A DNA stretch of 64,000 nucleotides from Nibrella saemangeumensis (GCF_039541915.1 NZ_BAABHD010000027.1:120011-184010); one strand, 5' to 3'; positions 25,774 to 35,288 are shown, numbered from the stretch's first letter. A program made the numbers and translations. Notes: a model not told the origin generated them from the letters alone.

Positions 25774-27951
25774 ATGTTCCGAAACCTTCTCTATTTCGTT
25801 TTGCCGGCAACGGTGACGTTCCTGCTGATCAGTAGCCAACCTGATCAGCATGCCCCCGTGGCTGCGACCGCTTCCGCTAAATCGACCCCGGCCGACCCTG
25901 GGCATGATTGGCCGGAGTACAATGGCGGCCCCGACCGGAATCACTTCTCTCCGCTTACTCAGATCGACACCGGCAATGTCTCAAAACTAACGGTAGCGTG
26001 GGTATACGCATCAGGTGGTGCTGATACGGTCAGAAATACCACCCAGATTCAATGCAATCCGATTGTGATTGATGGAGTACTCTACGGCGTATCGGCCGGT
26101 TCCCAGGCCTTTGCCCTGAATGCCGGTACCGGGCAGGAATTATGGAGAACAGCCTTCACCGAAGAAACCTTCAGCATGACCAGCCGAGGGTTAACGCACT
26201 GGACCAATGGCCGGGAAAGTCGTATATTCTTTGCCTACGGCTCCCACCTCTACGCGCTGAACGCCCGTACCGGCAAACCGATAACTTCGTTTGGAACTGG
26301 CGGGAAAATAGACCTGAAAGAAGGCCTGAACCGCCCCGGTGCCGACGACTACGTCATCTCAAATACCCCCGGTGTCATTTTCAAAAACTTCATTATTATG
26401 GGTACCCGCGTCAGCGAGAACGCGGCGGCTCTGCCGGGCGATATTCGGGCCTATGACGTCAGGACCGGCCGTCTGGCCTGGACGTTTCGGACGGTACCCC
26501 GTCCTGGTGAGTATGGCTATAACACCTGGCCCAAAGATGGATATAAAAATGTAGGGGCGGCTAACAACTGGATGGGAATGGCTATCGACCGGAAACGGGG
26601 CATCGTTTATGTACCAACGGGATCGGCCGCGTCTGATTTTTACGGAGGCAATCGTCACGGAGCCAACCTGTTTGCCAACTGCCTGCTGGCGCTGGATGCC
26701 GCCACCGGCAAGCGGCTGTGGCACTACCAGACCGTTCACCACGACATCTGGGACCGTGACATTCCGGCTCCGCCCAATTTGTTTACCGTTACCCATAACG
26801 GCCCCGACGGTCGGCCCCGGCAGATTGATGCGGTGTCGGTACTGAGTAAGCAGGGCTTTCTGTTTGTCTTCGACCGGGTAACGGGTAAGCCGCTATTCCC
26901 CATTGAAGAAAGACCCGTCCCGGCTTCGGACATCCCCGGCGAGCAGGCCTGGCCAACACAACCCATTCCGCTGAAACCCGCCCCCTTTACCCGGCAACGT
27001 TTTACCGAACAGGACCTTAGCCCCTATTTGTCCGATAAAGACAGAGAAGAAATACTGGCCGAAGTACGAAAGGCAAGAACAGGGCAGCCGTTCCTTCCCC
27101 TGGGGCGGGAGCGTACCATCTTCTTTCCGGGTACCAGCGGAGGTCCGCAGTGGGGCGGTGCAGCCGTAGATGAGAACAGTATTCTGTATGTACCGGCCAA
27201 GGAAAACCCCGTGTATACCTCCCTTAAGGAATCGCCTGTCCAGGAGGCTGTCGGGCGCTCACTTACCGGTAAAAAACTCTATGAAGTGAACTGCGGGTCA
27301 TGCCACGGCACTACCCGGGAAGGCAGCCACGACGGTACTTATCCGTCCCTCGTGAACGTATCCGCCCGCCAGAATGAGCCAGCGGTCCACCAGCTATTGG
27401 TAAAAGGACGCGGCATGATGCCAGCGTTCACCCACCTGAAAGAAGCCGAGCGGAAAGCTATCGTCGATTTCCTGTTCGGGAGAGAATCAGCCGTTGTGGC
27501 AGACGCCCGTCCGGTCCACACAACGGTGCCCTATTCCGCAACGGGCTACAACCGTTGGTACGACTCCAAAGGTTATCCCATAAGCCGGCCGCCCTGGGGT
27601 ACCATGACAGCCATCAATATGCATACTGGCGCACACCTCTGGCAGGTAACCCTGGGCGAATACCCGGAGTTAACGGCAAAAGGGATTCCTCCGACCGGTA
27701 CCGATAACTACGGCGGGGCAGTAGTTACCAGGGGGGGCCTGCTTTTCATTGCGGCCTCCCGCGATGAAAAAATTCGGGCTATAGACCGCAGGACCGGCAA
27801 GACCCTCTGGCAGGCCCCCCTGCCCGCTGCAGGTTACGCGACACCGAGTACCTATTTTGCCAATGGCAGGCAGTACCTGGTCATCGCCTGTGGGGGCGGC
27901 AAACTCAAAACAAAATCAGGCCATAAATACGTGGCCTTTGCCCTACCCTGA
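25774..27951 (+). CDS. PQQ-dependent quinoprotein dehydrogenase with internal cytochrome c
   Basis: This 725-residue exported protein has a beta-propeller of the membrane glucose dehydrogenase type: DWPEYNGGPDRNHFSPL, KLTVAWVYASG, the repeated ALDAATGKRLWHYQ-like blades and HHDIWDRDIPAPP. A c-type cytochrome domain is inserted between late blades, with CxxCH at residues 507-511 and a likely Met ligand in MMPAF near residue 550. The propeller then resumes (PWGTMTAINMHTGAHLWQ). It would oxidise an alcohol or aldose in the periplasm and pass electrons to its own heme. No PQQ synthesis genes are nearby. Confidence 0.92.
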   Translation: MFRNLLYFVLPATVTFLLISSQPDQHAPVAATASAKSTPADPGHDWPEYNGGPDRNHFSPLTQIDTGNVSKLTVAWVYASGGADTVRNTTQIQCNPIVIDGVLYGVSAGSQAFALNAGTGQELWRTAFTEETFSMTSRGLTHWTNGRESRIFFAYGSHLYALNARTGKPITSFGTGGKIDLKEGLNRPGADDYVISNTPGVIFKNFIIMGTRVSENAAALPGDIRAYDVRTGRLAWTFRTVPRPGEYGYNTWPKDGYKNVGAANNWMGMAIDRKRGIVYVPTGSAASDFYGGNRHGANLFANCLLALDAATGKRLWHYQTVHHDIWDRDIPAPPNLFTVTHNGPDGRPRQIDAVSVLSKQGFLFVFDRVTGKPLFPIEERPVPASDIPGEQAWPTQPIPLKPAPFTRQRFTEQDLSPYLSDKDREEILAEVRKARTGQPFLPLGRERTIFFPGTSGGPQWGGAAVDENSILYVPAKENPVYTSLKESPVQEAVGRSLTGKKLYEVNCGSCHGTTREGSHDGTYPSLVNVSARQNEPAVHQLLVKGRGMMPAFTHLKEAERKAIVDFLFGRESAVVADARPVHTTVPYSATGYNRWYDSKGYPISRPPWGTMTAINMHTGAHLWQVTLGEYPELTAKGIPPTGTDNYGGAVVTRGGLLFIAASRDEKIRAIDRRTGKTLWQAPLPAAGYATPSTYFANGRQYLVIACGGGKLKTKSGHKYVAFALP

Positions 27952-28015
27952 TTTTTACCCTGCAAGTATCCCGGAAGCCCGCAACCAGTTAACTATTCGC
28001 ATAAAACAACCATTG

Positions 28016-29029
28016 ATGAAGACGTTTTTATTGATTTCCTTTCTGTTCGGAGCAATGGTTCCGGCCTTTTCTCAAGTGCCGGCACCCGTCCGTCAACCCG
28101 CTAATTCACCAAAGAACAAAAACATGTCGGGCAATCCGGTCTTTCCCGGCTGGTATGCCGACCCCGAGGGTATCGTTTTTGGAAAAACGTATTGGATATA
28201 TCCCACTTACTCGGCTCCATATGAGCAGCAGGTCTTCATGGATGCCTTTTCATCGCCCGATCTGGTTACGTGGACAAAGCACAGCCGCATAATCGACACG
28301 ACAGCCATCAAGTGGGCGAAGCGGGCAATGTGGGCCCCGGCGGTAGTCGAAAAAGGCGGAAAATATTACCTGTTCTTCGGGGCTAACGATATTCAGAACG
28401 ACAAAGAGATGGGCGGCATTGGGGTAGCCGTGGCCGATAAACCAGCCGGCCCCTTTAAAGATCACCTGGGCAAACCGCTGATCGCGCAGTTTCACAATGG
28501 TGCCCAGCCCATCGACCAGTTTGTGTTTAAAGACAAAGACGGCCAGTACTATATGATTTACGGTGGGTGGCGCCACTGCAACATCGCCAAATTAAAAGAC
28601 GATTTCACCGGTTTTACGCCCATGGCCGATGGCACCACGTTTAAAGAAATTACACCGAAAGGTTACGTAGAAGGGCCATTTATGTTTATTCGCAACGGCA
28701 AATACTACTTCATGTGGTCTGAAGGTGGGTGGGGCGGTCCTAACTATTCGGTGGCCTATGCCGTGGCCGATTCTCCTTTTGGGCCTTTTGAGCGTGTAGG
28801 CAAGATTCTGCAGCAGGACCCGACCGTAGCGACCGGGGCCGGGCACCATTCGGTGATTCAGGTTCCAGGCAAGGACGAGTGGTATATCGTTTACCACCGT
28901 CGGCCGCTGACGGAAACCAAAGCCAATCATCGCGAAACCTGCATCGACGAACTCCGGTTTGACGAAAATGGAGCCATTTTGCCGGTTAAAATCACGGTTG
29001 AGGGCGTACCAAAAAGACCCCTTCGTTAA
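28016..29029 (+). CDS. Secreted glycoside hydrolase family 43-like protein
   Basis: From ATG 28016 the protein has 337 residues with a signal peptide (ending VPAFSQ). The five-bladed propeller shows the GH43 pattern: YADPEGIVFGKTYWIYPTYS with the catalytic Asp, MWAPAVVEKGGKYYLFFGA, YVEGPFMFIRNGKYYFMWS with the likely acid Glu, and GAGHHSVIQVPG. The family contains arabinosidases, xylosidases and galactosidases, and the substrate is not predictable. An upstream in-frame start at 27857 would overlap the quinoprotein gene and is rejected. A terminator follows at 29041. Confidence 0.9.
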   Translation: MKTFLLISFLFGAMVPAFSQVPAPVRQPANSPKNKNMSGNPVFPGWYADPEGIVFGKTYWIYPTYSAPYEQQVFMDAFSSPDLVTWTKHSRIIDTTAIKWAKRAMWAPAVVEKGGKYYLFFGANDIQNDKEMGGIGVAVADKPAGPFKDHLGKPLIAQFHNGAQPIDQFVFKDKDGQYYMIYGGWRHCNIAKLKDDFTGFTPMADGTTFKEITPKGYVEGPFMFIRNGKYYFMWSEGGWGGPNYSVAYAVADSPFGPFERVGKILQQDPTVATGAGHHSVIQVPGKDEWYIVYHRRPLTETKANHRETCIDELRFDENGAILPVKITVEGVPKRPLR

Positions 29030-29040
29030 TACAGTAAACA

Positions 29041-29069
29041 AAAAGTGGGGCCATCCGGCCCCCTTTTTT
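29041..29069. terminator. Bidirectional terminator between GH43 and TolC genes
   Basis: GGGGCC (29047-29052) pairs with GGCCCC (29057-29062). It is flanked by AAAA on the left and TTTTTT on the right, suiting both convergent genes. Confidence 0.88.
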
Positions 29070-29087
29070 GTTTAGAATGCGCTGCCT

Positions 29088-30461
29088 CTACCGGACATTC
29101 TGCACAATGGTGCTGCTCAGACGGAGGAGTTCAATTTCGGCGGCTTTGGCGTTAAACAGGGCGTCTATAAGCCGGGTCTGGGCGGCCACGGCGTTGCGCT
29201 GCACATCCCGGAATTCAACGGCCGTAGAGTTGCCAACCCGGTAGCGTTCGTAGGCGATATCGACGTTCTGAATCGCAATCTGGTAGTTCTGTACTTCCAG
29301 ATTTACCAGCTTCAGGCTGTTCTGGTACTGGTTAAACGTCTGATCGAGTTGCGATTGAAGCTGGAGCCGCTGATCGGCTTCCTGGTACTCGGTGACCATG
29401 GAGTTGATCTTGGCATTCTGGATCAGTCGTCGCTGATTTAAACCATTGAAAATGGGTACCGAAATCCGGATACCATACGTCAGCACATCATTACGTGCCT
29501 GCCGGATCCCGAAGCCTGCTTCGTTGTTCTGGGCAATAAAGTTATAAGTAGCCAGCAGATCCACCTGCGGCAACTGCTGTGCCTGCAGCAGGCGTATGTC
29601 ATGGTAGGCTACCCGACGGTTCAGCGCAGCGACTACCAGTTGCGGATTGTTGGCGAGAACAGACTGCCGGAGGTTCTCCAGCGCCAGGTCTGTGCGCACA
29701 AGAATGGTATCCCGCACCGCAAACTCAGTGTTCGGGTCGCGCACCAGCAGGGTATTCAGCAGGATTTTTGAATTACGGACGGCCTGTTCCTGCGCAATGT
29801 AAGCGGCACTATCGGCATTGTAGTCGACCTGCGCACTCAGAAAATCCACCCTAGAGCGGGTTCCTACTTCATAATTCGCCTTGGCCAGTTCGAGTCGATC
29901 GCCGGATATGTCGAGCGCCTGTCGGAATGCCAACAGCCGCTGCAACTGCCGGATCACGTCGTAATACGCCGTGGTGATATCGGCAACGGTTGCTTCAACA
30001 TTGGCGCGGGTATTGGCTTCACCCAGTCGCACCAGTTCATTCAGCCGGTCATAGGCGATAAACATACCCAGTCCATTGAAGATGGTCCACTGGACAGACG
30101 GCCCAACGGTCAGGTTGTTGTTGTTTACCCCGTAAATCCGCTGCGGGGGTTGCAGGGCATTAAAAAATTCCTGCCGCAGATTCTGGTTAACGTAGTTCCG
30201 TTGGAGGTTAGCCGTCACCAGCGGAAAAAAGCCGGCGTTGCCGTAGGTATTGTTGTTGTTGGCGATCCGCTCCTGAGCGCGGGAAATCCGGATCGAATAG
30301 TTTTTTTCCAGGGCCGACGAAATTGCCTCCGGCAGGGTAAGCTGTTCTCCCTGCTGCACCAGCGTCGTTTGCTTAACCGCCCTTTGGGCTGGATTTCTTA
30401 GTTGCTGGGCAACAAGAGCATATGGAGAGACAAGTAGAAAGAGAATTAAAGAGAAGCGCAT
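29088..30461 (-). CDS. TolC family outer-membrane efflux channel
   Basis: From ATG 30461 this is a 457-residue exported protein (signal ending ALVAQ). It has the duplicated long-helix pattern of TolC: LTLPEAISSALEKNYSI at the start, NYEVGTRSRVDFLSAQVDYN near residue 200 and YERYRVGNSTAVEFRDVQRN near residue 400. TolC channels span the outer membrane and periplasm for export pumps. No membrane-fusion or RND/ABC pump gene is beside it, so the partner is unknown. A full promoter is at 30489-30520. Confidence 0.94.
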   Translation of the reverse strand: MRFSLILFLLVSPYALVAQQLRNPAQRAVKQTTLVQQGEQLTLPEAISSALEKNYSIRISRAQERIANNNNTYGNAGFFPLVTANLQRNYVNQNLRQEFFNALQPPQRIYGVNNNNLTVGPSVQWTIFNGLGMFIAYDRLNELVRLGEANTRANVEATVADITTAYYDVIRQLQRLLAFRQALDISGDRLELAKANYEVGTRSRVDFLSAQVDYNADSAAYIAQEQAVRNSKILLNTLLVRDPNTEFAVRDTILVRTDLALENLRQSVLANNPQLVVAALNRRVAYHDIRLLQAQQLPQVDLLATYNFIAQNNEAGFGIRQARNDVLTYGIRISVPIFNGLNQRRLIQNAKINSMVTEYQEADQRLQLQSQLDQTFNQYQNSLKLVNLEVQNYQIAIQNVDIAYERYRVGNSTAVEFRDVQRNAVAAQTRLIDALFNAKAAEIELLRLSSTIVQNVR

Positions 30462-30488
30462 CCGTGCAATATAGTTGTAGTTAACGGG

Positions 30489-30520
30489 CAAATTTACACT
30501 TTATCTGACCACGCCTACAA
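30489..30520 (-). promoter_or_regulatory. Bacteroidota-type promoter of the TolC gene
   Basis: The minus strand reads TTTG ending at 30518, 21 bases, TAAATTTG (30489-30496). Boxes match TTTG/TAnnTTTG and the start codon is 28 bases farther on. Confidence 0.6.
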
Positions 30521-30576
30521 ATAAGAAGCAAGAGAGAATTATATACTTGAATTTTTTGATGATATCAGGCGGATCT

Positions 30577-31470
30577 TTACCCGACAAATACCGGCTTTCG
30601 ATTTTTGTGCGCCGGTTCGTAAATGATCCGCAAAAACGAACTAAGCCGCTGATCCTGCCGACTAAACGGTATACCCGCCACAATCCCGATCAGCAGATTA
30701 TCGGAAACACCTAACCGGAGTTGCGGCCGGGCTACCCCGTTTACCTTATTGTGCGCAATATTTTTGTTAAACTCGATTCCCAGAAAGTTACGTGTTCCAG
30801 GAATCATCAGGTGAAAATTGGTATTGATTTCGTAAGATCTATGCCATTCTCTCCTACCGAACAGCCGCTCAAATCGGGGGCCCGTGTACACCAGCGTGTG
30901 AAAATTGTTCCCCCACCGTTTGGCGGCAACGAAGAAAGGATTGAACTCATTACCCATCAGCACCGGCTCGGCGCGCAGGCGCGCAAGGTCAGTAAACTTC
31001 AGCTCATTGATGTAGCCAAGGGCCAGCGTCGTTTTCATCCGCTCCGATACCAGAAATGACCACTGAATGGCCGTTTTCAAACTCTCAATACGGTCGGAGG
31101 GCCTGCTTTGGTTCGGCTCGTTCAGCGTGTACAGCGTAATGGGGATCTCTACCTCGAACCCTACCCGGTTTATCGGGGCAAACTCGTACTCAATCAGGGC
31201 CTGGTACGTATCAAACCGGAGGTTGTCGATCAATCCCAAACCGATGTTCCATTCACGTTCGCCTTTTCGGGCTCCCAGATCCCGGATCAGGTCAACGTAA
31301 AGCGGCTCGGCATGCAGAACCTTGTCGGGCTCCTTGCGGTCTTCTACCTCATAAATATACCGGCTGTCCAGCTCCTCATTGGTGACCTTGAGGGAATCAG
31401 CCGAAACCTGAGAAAACACCTGAATTGAACTACCTGCTACCAGAAAAAACAGAAGGACAAACTTCTTCAT
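30577..31470 (-). CDS. Exported protein, predicted outer-membrane barrel, unknown role
   Basis: This 297-residue protein has a signal peptide (ending QVFSQ) followed by a distinctive motif, HAEPLYVDLIRDLGARKGE, then alternating beta strands typical of outer-membrane barrels. I have an impression that this motif is conserved among related Cytophagales hypothetical proteins, but cannot name a characterised family. It reads in the same direction as the TolC gene 115 bases downstream, which has its own promoter. It is divergent from the amidohydrolase lipoprotein gene. No enzyme motif is visible. Confidence 0.7.
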   Translation of the reverse strand: MKKFVLLFFLVAGSSIQVFSQVSADSLKVTNEELDSRYIYEVEDRKEPDKVLHAEPLYVDLIRDLGARKGEREWNIGLGLIDNLRFDTYQALIEYEFAPINRVGFEVEIPITLYTLNEPNQSRPSDRIESLKTAIQWSFLVSERMKTTLALGYINELKFTDLARLRAEPVLMGNEFNPFFVAAKRWGNNFHTLVYTGPRFERLFGRREWHRSYEINTNFHLMIPGTRNFLGIEFNKNIAHNKVNGVARPQLRLGVSDNLLIGIVAGIPFSRQDQRLSSFLRIIYEPAHKNRKPVFVG

Positions 31471-31602
31471 AACGCTACTAAATTCGATGATGTGCTTCCT
31501 ATTTGGAACGGTCGGTTGTCCGGCAGATTGCCCAACGGGACTAAAATTGACGGTTTCCCTCGCAACTTTTGCTTACTTTTAGCCCACTTCAAGAAACCCA
31601 CA

Positions 31603-33234
31603 ATGAAACAAACTCACTACCTGCTACTTGTACTAACCACCTTATTTTTCAGTTGTTCAACCAGAAAAAAAGCGGACCTGATCGTCCGCAATGCCACCGT
31701 TTATACGGTCGACTCTGCCTTCAGCACCGCCCAGGCGTTTGCCCTTCAGGACGGAAAGTTTCTGGCCGTCGGCTCCAATACGGATATCCAGAAGCAGTAC
31801 GAATCGGATAGCGTGGTAGACCTCGGCGGCAAACCTGTATACCCCGGCTTCTACGACCCCCATGCGCATTTTATGAACCTCGGGCAGGTGCTTTACCAGG
31901 CCGATCTGGTGGGAGCCACTTCATACGATGAAGTGATTCAGCGGCTGAAAGAGTATCACCGGCAGCATCCCGACGCCATGTGGATCATTGGCCGGGGCTG
32001 GGATCAGAACGACTGGCCGGAAAAGCGCTTCCCAACCAAAGTAAAACTGGATGCTGCTTTTCCAAATATCCCGGTGGCCCTGACACGGGTAGATGGCCAC
32101 GCCCTGCTGGTCAACACCAAAGCCATGCGGCTAGCACAGCTCACCAGCGGCTCCCGGGTAGCCGGCGGAGAAGTGGTGCTGGAAAACGGACAACCCACCG
32201 GCGTGCTGGTGGACAACGCCATGCAACTGGTCCGGCGGGTGATTCCCCAACCCGACGCAGCCGACAAGGAGCGTATGCTGCTGGCCGCCCAGAAGGCTTG
32301 TCTGGCACAGGGTTTAACTACCGTATCGGACGCCGGCCTGAACCGCCCAGACATTGAACTGATCGAACGCCTGCAGAAAGAAGGTAAGCTGAAAATCCGG
32401 GATTATGTCATGATCAGTCTCGGTGAACCTAACCTCGACTACTACCTGAAGCGGGGCCCGTTTCAGACCGACCGGCTGACGGTCCGCTCGTTTAAACTCT
32501 ACGCCGACGGGGCGCTGGGCTCACGCGGGGCCTGCCTGCGGGCACCCTACAGCGACCGGCCCGACACACAGGGTTTTCTGCTGCTGAGCCCCAAAGAATT
32601 GGAGCGAGTTCTGACCTTGCTGGCCGACAGTAAGTTTCAGGCCAACACCCACTGCATCGGCGACTCAGCCAACCACCTCATTCTGGATCTGTATGGCAAG
32701 TTGCTGCAAAAGCAGAACGACCGGCGCTGGCGCATTGAACACGCCCAGGTGGTAACGCCCGATGATTTCTGGAAATTTAATCGCTATTCAGTCATTCCAT
32801 CGGTGCAGCCTACCCACGCTACCTCCGATATGTACTGGGCCGCCGACCGGCTGGGCAGCGCCCGCGTGAAAGGAGCCTACGCCTTTAAAGACCTGATGAA
32901 GCAGAACGGCTATATCACCTTCGGCAGCGATTTTCCGGTTGAAGCGGTAAACCCGCTCTACGGTTTTCATGCTGCGGTGGCCCGCGTCGACGAAAAAGGC
33001 TTTCCGGCCGGTGGCTTCCAGATGGAGAATGCCATTGACCGAACATCTGCGTTGCGGGCCATGACCAGTTGGGCTGCTTACGCCAATTTTGAAGACCACC
33101 TGCGCGGCAGTATTCAATCCGGCAAGCAGGCCGATTTTGTGGTGATGGAGCAGGATCTTATGAAAGTACCCAATCAGCAGCTCCGCACCGCCAAGGTGCT
33201 GCAAACATGGGTTGGGGGGGAACGCTTGTTTTAG
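31603..33234 (+). CDS. YtcJ-like metal-dependent amidohydrolase, lipoprotein
   Basis: From ATG 31603 the protein has 543 residues and a lipoprotein signal ending LFFSC (Cys18); a longer in-frame start at 31492 hides this signal. The amidohydrolase_3 pattern is complete: DPHAHF (metal HxH), RVDGHALLVN, NTHCIGD, EHAQVV and TFGSDFPVE with the catalytic Asp. Family members cleave formamides, imides or related C-N bonds; the substrate is unknown. Anchoring outside the cytoplasm suggests scavenging. A near-consensus TACTTTTA box is about 35 bases upstream. Confidence 0.92.
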   Translation: MKQTHYLLLVLTTLFFSCSTRKKADLIVRNATVYTVDSAFSTAQAFALQDGKFLAVGSNTDIQKQYESDSVVDLGGKPVYPGFYDPHAHFMNLGQVLYQADLVGATSYDEVIQRLKEYHRQHPDAMWIIGRGWDQNDWPEKRFPTKVKLDAAFPNIPVALTRVDGHALLVNTKAMRLAQLTSGSRVAGGEVVLENGQPTGVLVDNAMQLVRRVIPQPDAADKERMLLAAQKACLAQGLTTVSDAGLNRPDIELIERLQKEGKLKIRDYVMISLGEPNLDYYLKRGPFQTDRLTVRSFKLYADGALGSRGACLRAPYSDRPDTQGFLLLSPKELERVLTLLADSKFQANTHCIGDSANHLILDLYGKLLQKQNDRRWRIEHAQVVTPDDFWKFNRYSVIPSVQPTHATSDMYWAADRLGSARVKGAYAFKDLMKQNGYITFGSDFPVEAVNPLYGFHAAVARVDEKGFPAGGFQMENAIDRTSALRAMTSWAAYANFEDHLRGSIQSGKQADFVVMEQDLMKVPNQQLRTAKVLQTWVGGERLF

Positions 33235-33329
33235 GGTATCAGGTTGTTTACCTGGCCGCCTAACCTGAAAATTGAGACAATTGTCTTACCGTTCACGAAC
33301 AAGCCTGGCCTTCGTGGTAGGTTGGTTTG

Positions 33330-33337
33330 TAGTTTTG
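33330..33337 (+). promoter_or_regulatory. Candidate -7 box for the 33381 gene
   Basis: TAGTTTTG matches TAnnTTTG and lies 43 bases before the start codon. A -33 TTG at the right distance is not evident. Confidence 0.4.
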
Positions 33338-33380
33338 CGTTAAATAATCAAAATACTATCCATACCAAAAAAATAAGAGG

Positions 33381-34043
33381 ATGAAACTAGCAGCATTACT
33401 GGCCGGCCTGCTTCTGAGCACAGCTGCCTTCGCACAATACCAGCCACTGGGGGCCATTACCTTCTGGACAGACGGTTATGTGGTAACTCTGGAGAACGAT
33501 ACTATTCGCGGTCAGGTCCGCGTCGGGTCAATGGTGAATGACTCCCCCATGGGCATAGTTGTTCGGACCGACGATAATAAAAAGATTAACCTGAAAGGCA
33601 GCCAGATAAAGATACTGGCGCAGAAGATCCCCGGCTATGCTTATGCCACAGGTAGTATTCCCCGCAGCCGGCAGATGGTAATTTTTGAGCGTGTCGCCAA
33701 TCCGAGACGGAATAACAAAGAGATGCTGATCGAACGGCTGACCGTTCCCGGGGGCCGGATGGTCCTGTATTTTGACGCTTCCGGCTGGAAATCGAACCGT
33801 GAAATCACCTTTGGCAACTTCACGATTGAAACGCTGCCCAAAGATCTGAGTTATATCGTGCTAAAGACTGACGGTAGCACGATGGTGGTTAAGCGTGGCA
33901 ACTTCGACGATGCGCACGAGACGCTGTTTGGCGACTGCGCGGAGTTTGTTAAGCGATACCCAGCCGCAACCCGCCGGGACTGGAGCCGTTTTGGCGATAT
34001 GGTCGATGCCTACAACCAAAGCTGCTTTGTAGCTATAAATTAA
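33381..34043 (+). CDS. Exported protein of unknown function
   Basis: This 220-residue protein has a signal peptide (MKLAALLAGLLLSTAAFA, cleavage before QYQ). It is mostly beta structure with a C-terminal region DCAEFVKRYPAATRRDWSRF and two cysteines (DCAEF and QSCFV) that could form a disulfide. The segment GYVVTLENDTIRGQVRVG resembles openings of small Bacteroidota envelope proteins, but I do not recognise a family. It is monocistronic, with a possible promoter at 33330 and a stem-loop after the stop. Confidence 0.7.
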   Translation: MKLAALLAGLLLSTAAFAQYQPLGAITFWTDGYVVTLENDTIRGQVRVGSMVNDSPMGIVVRTDDNKKINLKGSQIKILAQKIPGYAYATGSIPRSRQMVIFERVANPRRNNKEMLIERLTVPGGRMVLYFDASGWKSNREITFGNFTIETLPKDLSYIVLKTDGSTMVVKRGNFDDAHETLFGDCAEFVKRYPAATRRDWSRFGDMVDAYNQSCFVAIN

Positions 34044-34064
34044 GCCATTGACAGCAAAAGCCAC

Positions 34065-34100
34065 AGTGCCTGTCTTCGTCGTTAAGTGAAGACAGGCACT
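34065..34100. terminator. Long hairpin between convergent genes
   Basis: A perfect 13-bp stem (AGTGCCTGTCTTC with GAAGACAGGCACT) has a 10-base loop but lacks a good T-tract on either side. It is well placed to end transcription of both the 33381 gene and the acyl-CoA dehydrogenase gene. Confidence 0.6.
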
Positions 34101-34111
34101 GCCTATATGTA

Positions 34112-34151
34112 CCCGTTAACAAATCAACCAGTTAACCAGTCAACCAACTTA
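34112..34151. repeat. Octad quasi-repeat array touching the acyl-CoA dehydrogenase stop
   Basis: On the minus strand the sequence is TTGACTGG, TTAACTGG, TTGATTTG, TTAACGGG in direct succession, ending at the stop codon of the dehydrogenase gene. It is a single arm, without the inverted partner seen at other junctions. Period and composition resemble the array at 56254-56336. Confidence 0.7.
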
Positions 34152-35288
34152 CCCCAGCAACTGCCGCGAGATCACCAGCTTCTGGATTTCGCTGGTGCCT
34201 TCGCCAATAGTGCATAGCTTGGCATCGCGGTAATACCGCTCTACCGGAAAATCTTTGGTAAAACCATAGCCCCCATAAATCTGCACAGCCTCATTGGCAG
34301 CTTTCACGGCCACCTCCGACGCATACAGCTTAGCCATCGCCGACTCTTTGGTAACCGGCTTACCGGCATCTTTCAAGTCGGCGGCCTGGTACGTCAGGAG
34401 CTTAGCGGCTTCAATCTCCGTAGCCAGATCGGCCAGTTTGAATTGGATAGCCTGGAACCGGGCAATGGCCTGTCCGAACTGCTGCCGCTCCTGCGAATAA
34501 GCCAATGCATGCTCGAAAGCGCCCACTGCAATCCCCAGACTCAGGGCGGCAATGGAAATCCGGCCACCGTCCAGAATCTTGAGCGACTGCACAAACCCTT
34601 CTCCTACCTCACCCAGGCGCTGGCTATCCGAAATCCGACAATCCTGAAAGATCATCTCGGCGGTTTCTGAAGCGCGCATCCCCAGTTTATCTTCCTTCTT
34701 ACCGGCCGAAAAACCGGGTGTACCGCGTTCTACCACGAAAGCGGTGGCATTGCGGGAGGTATTGGGTTCACCCGTACGGGCAATCACCACGGCCACGTTG
34801 CCGCTCTTGCCGTGGGTAATAAAGTTTTTTGCGCCATTCAGCACCCAATGATCCCCATCCCGAACGGCGGTGGTCCGCATGTTACCCGCGTCGGAGCCGG
34901 TATTGGGTTCGGTCAGGCCCCAGGCCCCTATCCACTCACCGGAGGCCAGTCGGGGCAGGTATTGCTGCTTCTGATCTTCGTTACCAAACATCAGAATATG
35001 GTTAGTACACAGGGAGTTATGAGCGGCCATGGACAAGCCGATGGAGCCGTCTACTTTTGACAGTTCTACGATAGCCGTCACGTATTCGCGGTACCCCAAA
35101 CCGGCACCTCCGTATTCGGCAGGCACCAATACACCCATCAGGCCCAACTCGCCTAACTGGTGAAACACATCAATAGGAAAATACTGCTCCTCGTCCCACT
35201 GACGGACGTGAGGCAGGATATGCCGGGCGGCAAAGTCGCGCACGGTCTGCGCAATTAATTCTTGGTTTTCTACAACTTCGGCAACCAT
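34149..35288 (-). CDS. Acyl-CoA dehydrogenase
   Basis: This 379-residue flavoenzyme introduces the alpha-beta double bond into acyl-CoA. Visible hallmarks are WGLTEPNTGSDAGNM and VLNGAKNFITHG in the middle domain. The C-terminal YGGYGFTKDFPVERYYRDAK contains the expected family pattern, and CTIGEGTSEIQKL carries the glutamate position of short/branched-chain enzymes. I start it at ATG 35288; a TTG at 35300 is possible but unneeded. Length and all domains are normal. Chain-length preference is not readable. Confidence 0.96.
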   Translation of the reverse strand: MVAEVVENQELIAQTVRDFAARHILPHVRQWDEEQYFPIDVFHQLGELGLMGVLVPAEYGGAGLGYREYVTAIVELSKVDGSIGLSMAAHNSLCTNHILMFGNEDQKQQYLPRLASGEWIGAWGLTEPNTGSDAGNMRTTAVRDGDHWVLNGAKNFITHGKSGNVAVVIARTGEPNTSRNATAFVVERGTPGFSAGKKEDKLGMRASETAEMIFQDCRISDSQRLGEVGEGFVQSLKILDGGRISIAALSLGIAVGAFEHALAYSQERQQFGQAIARFQAIQFKLADLATEIEAAKLLTYQAADLKDAGKPVTKESAMAKLYASEVAVKAANEAVQIYGGYGFTKDFPVERYYRDAKLCTIGEGTSEIQKLVISRQLLG

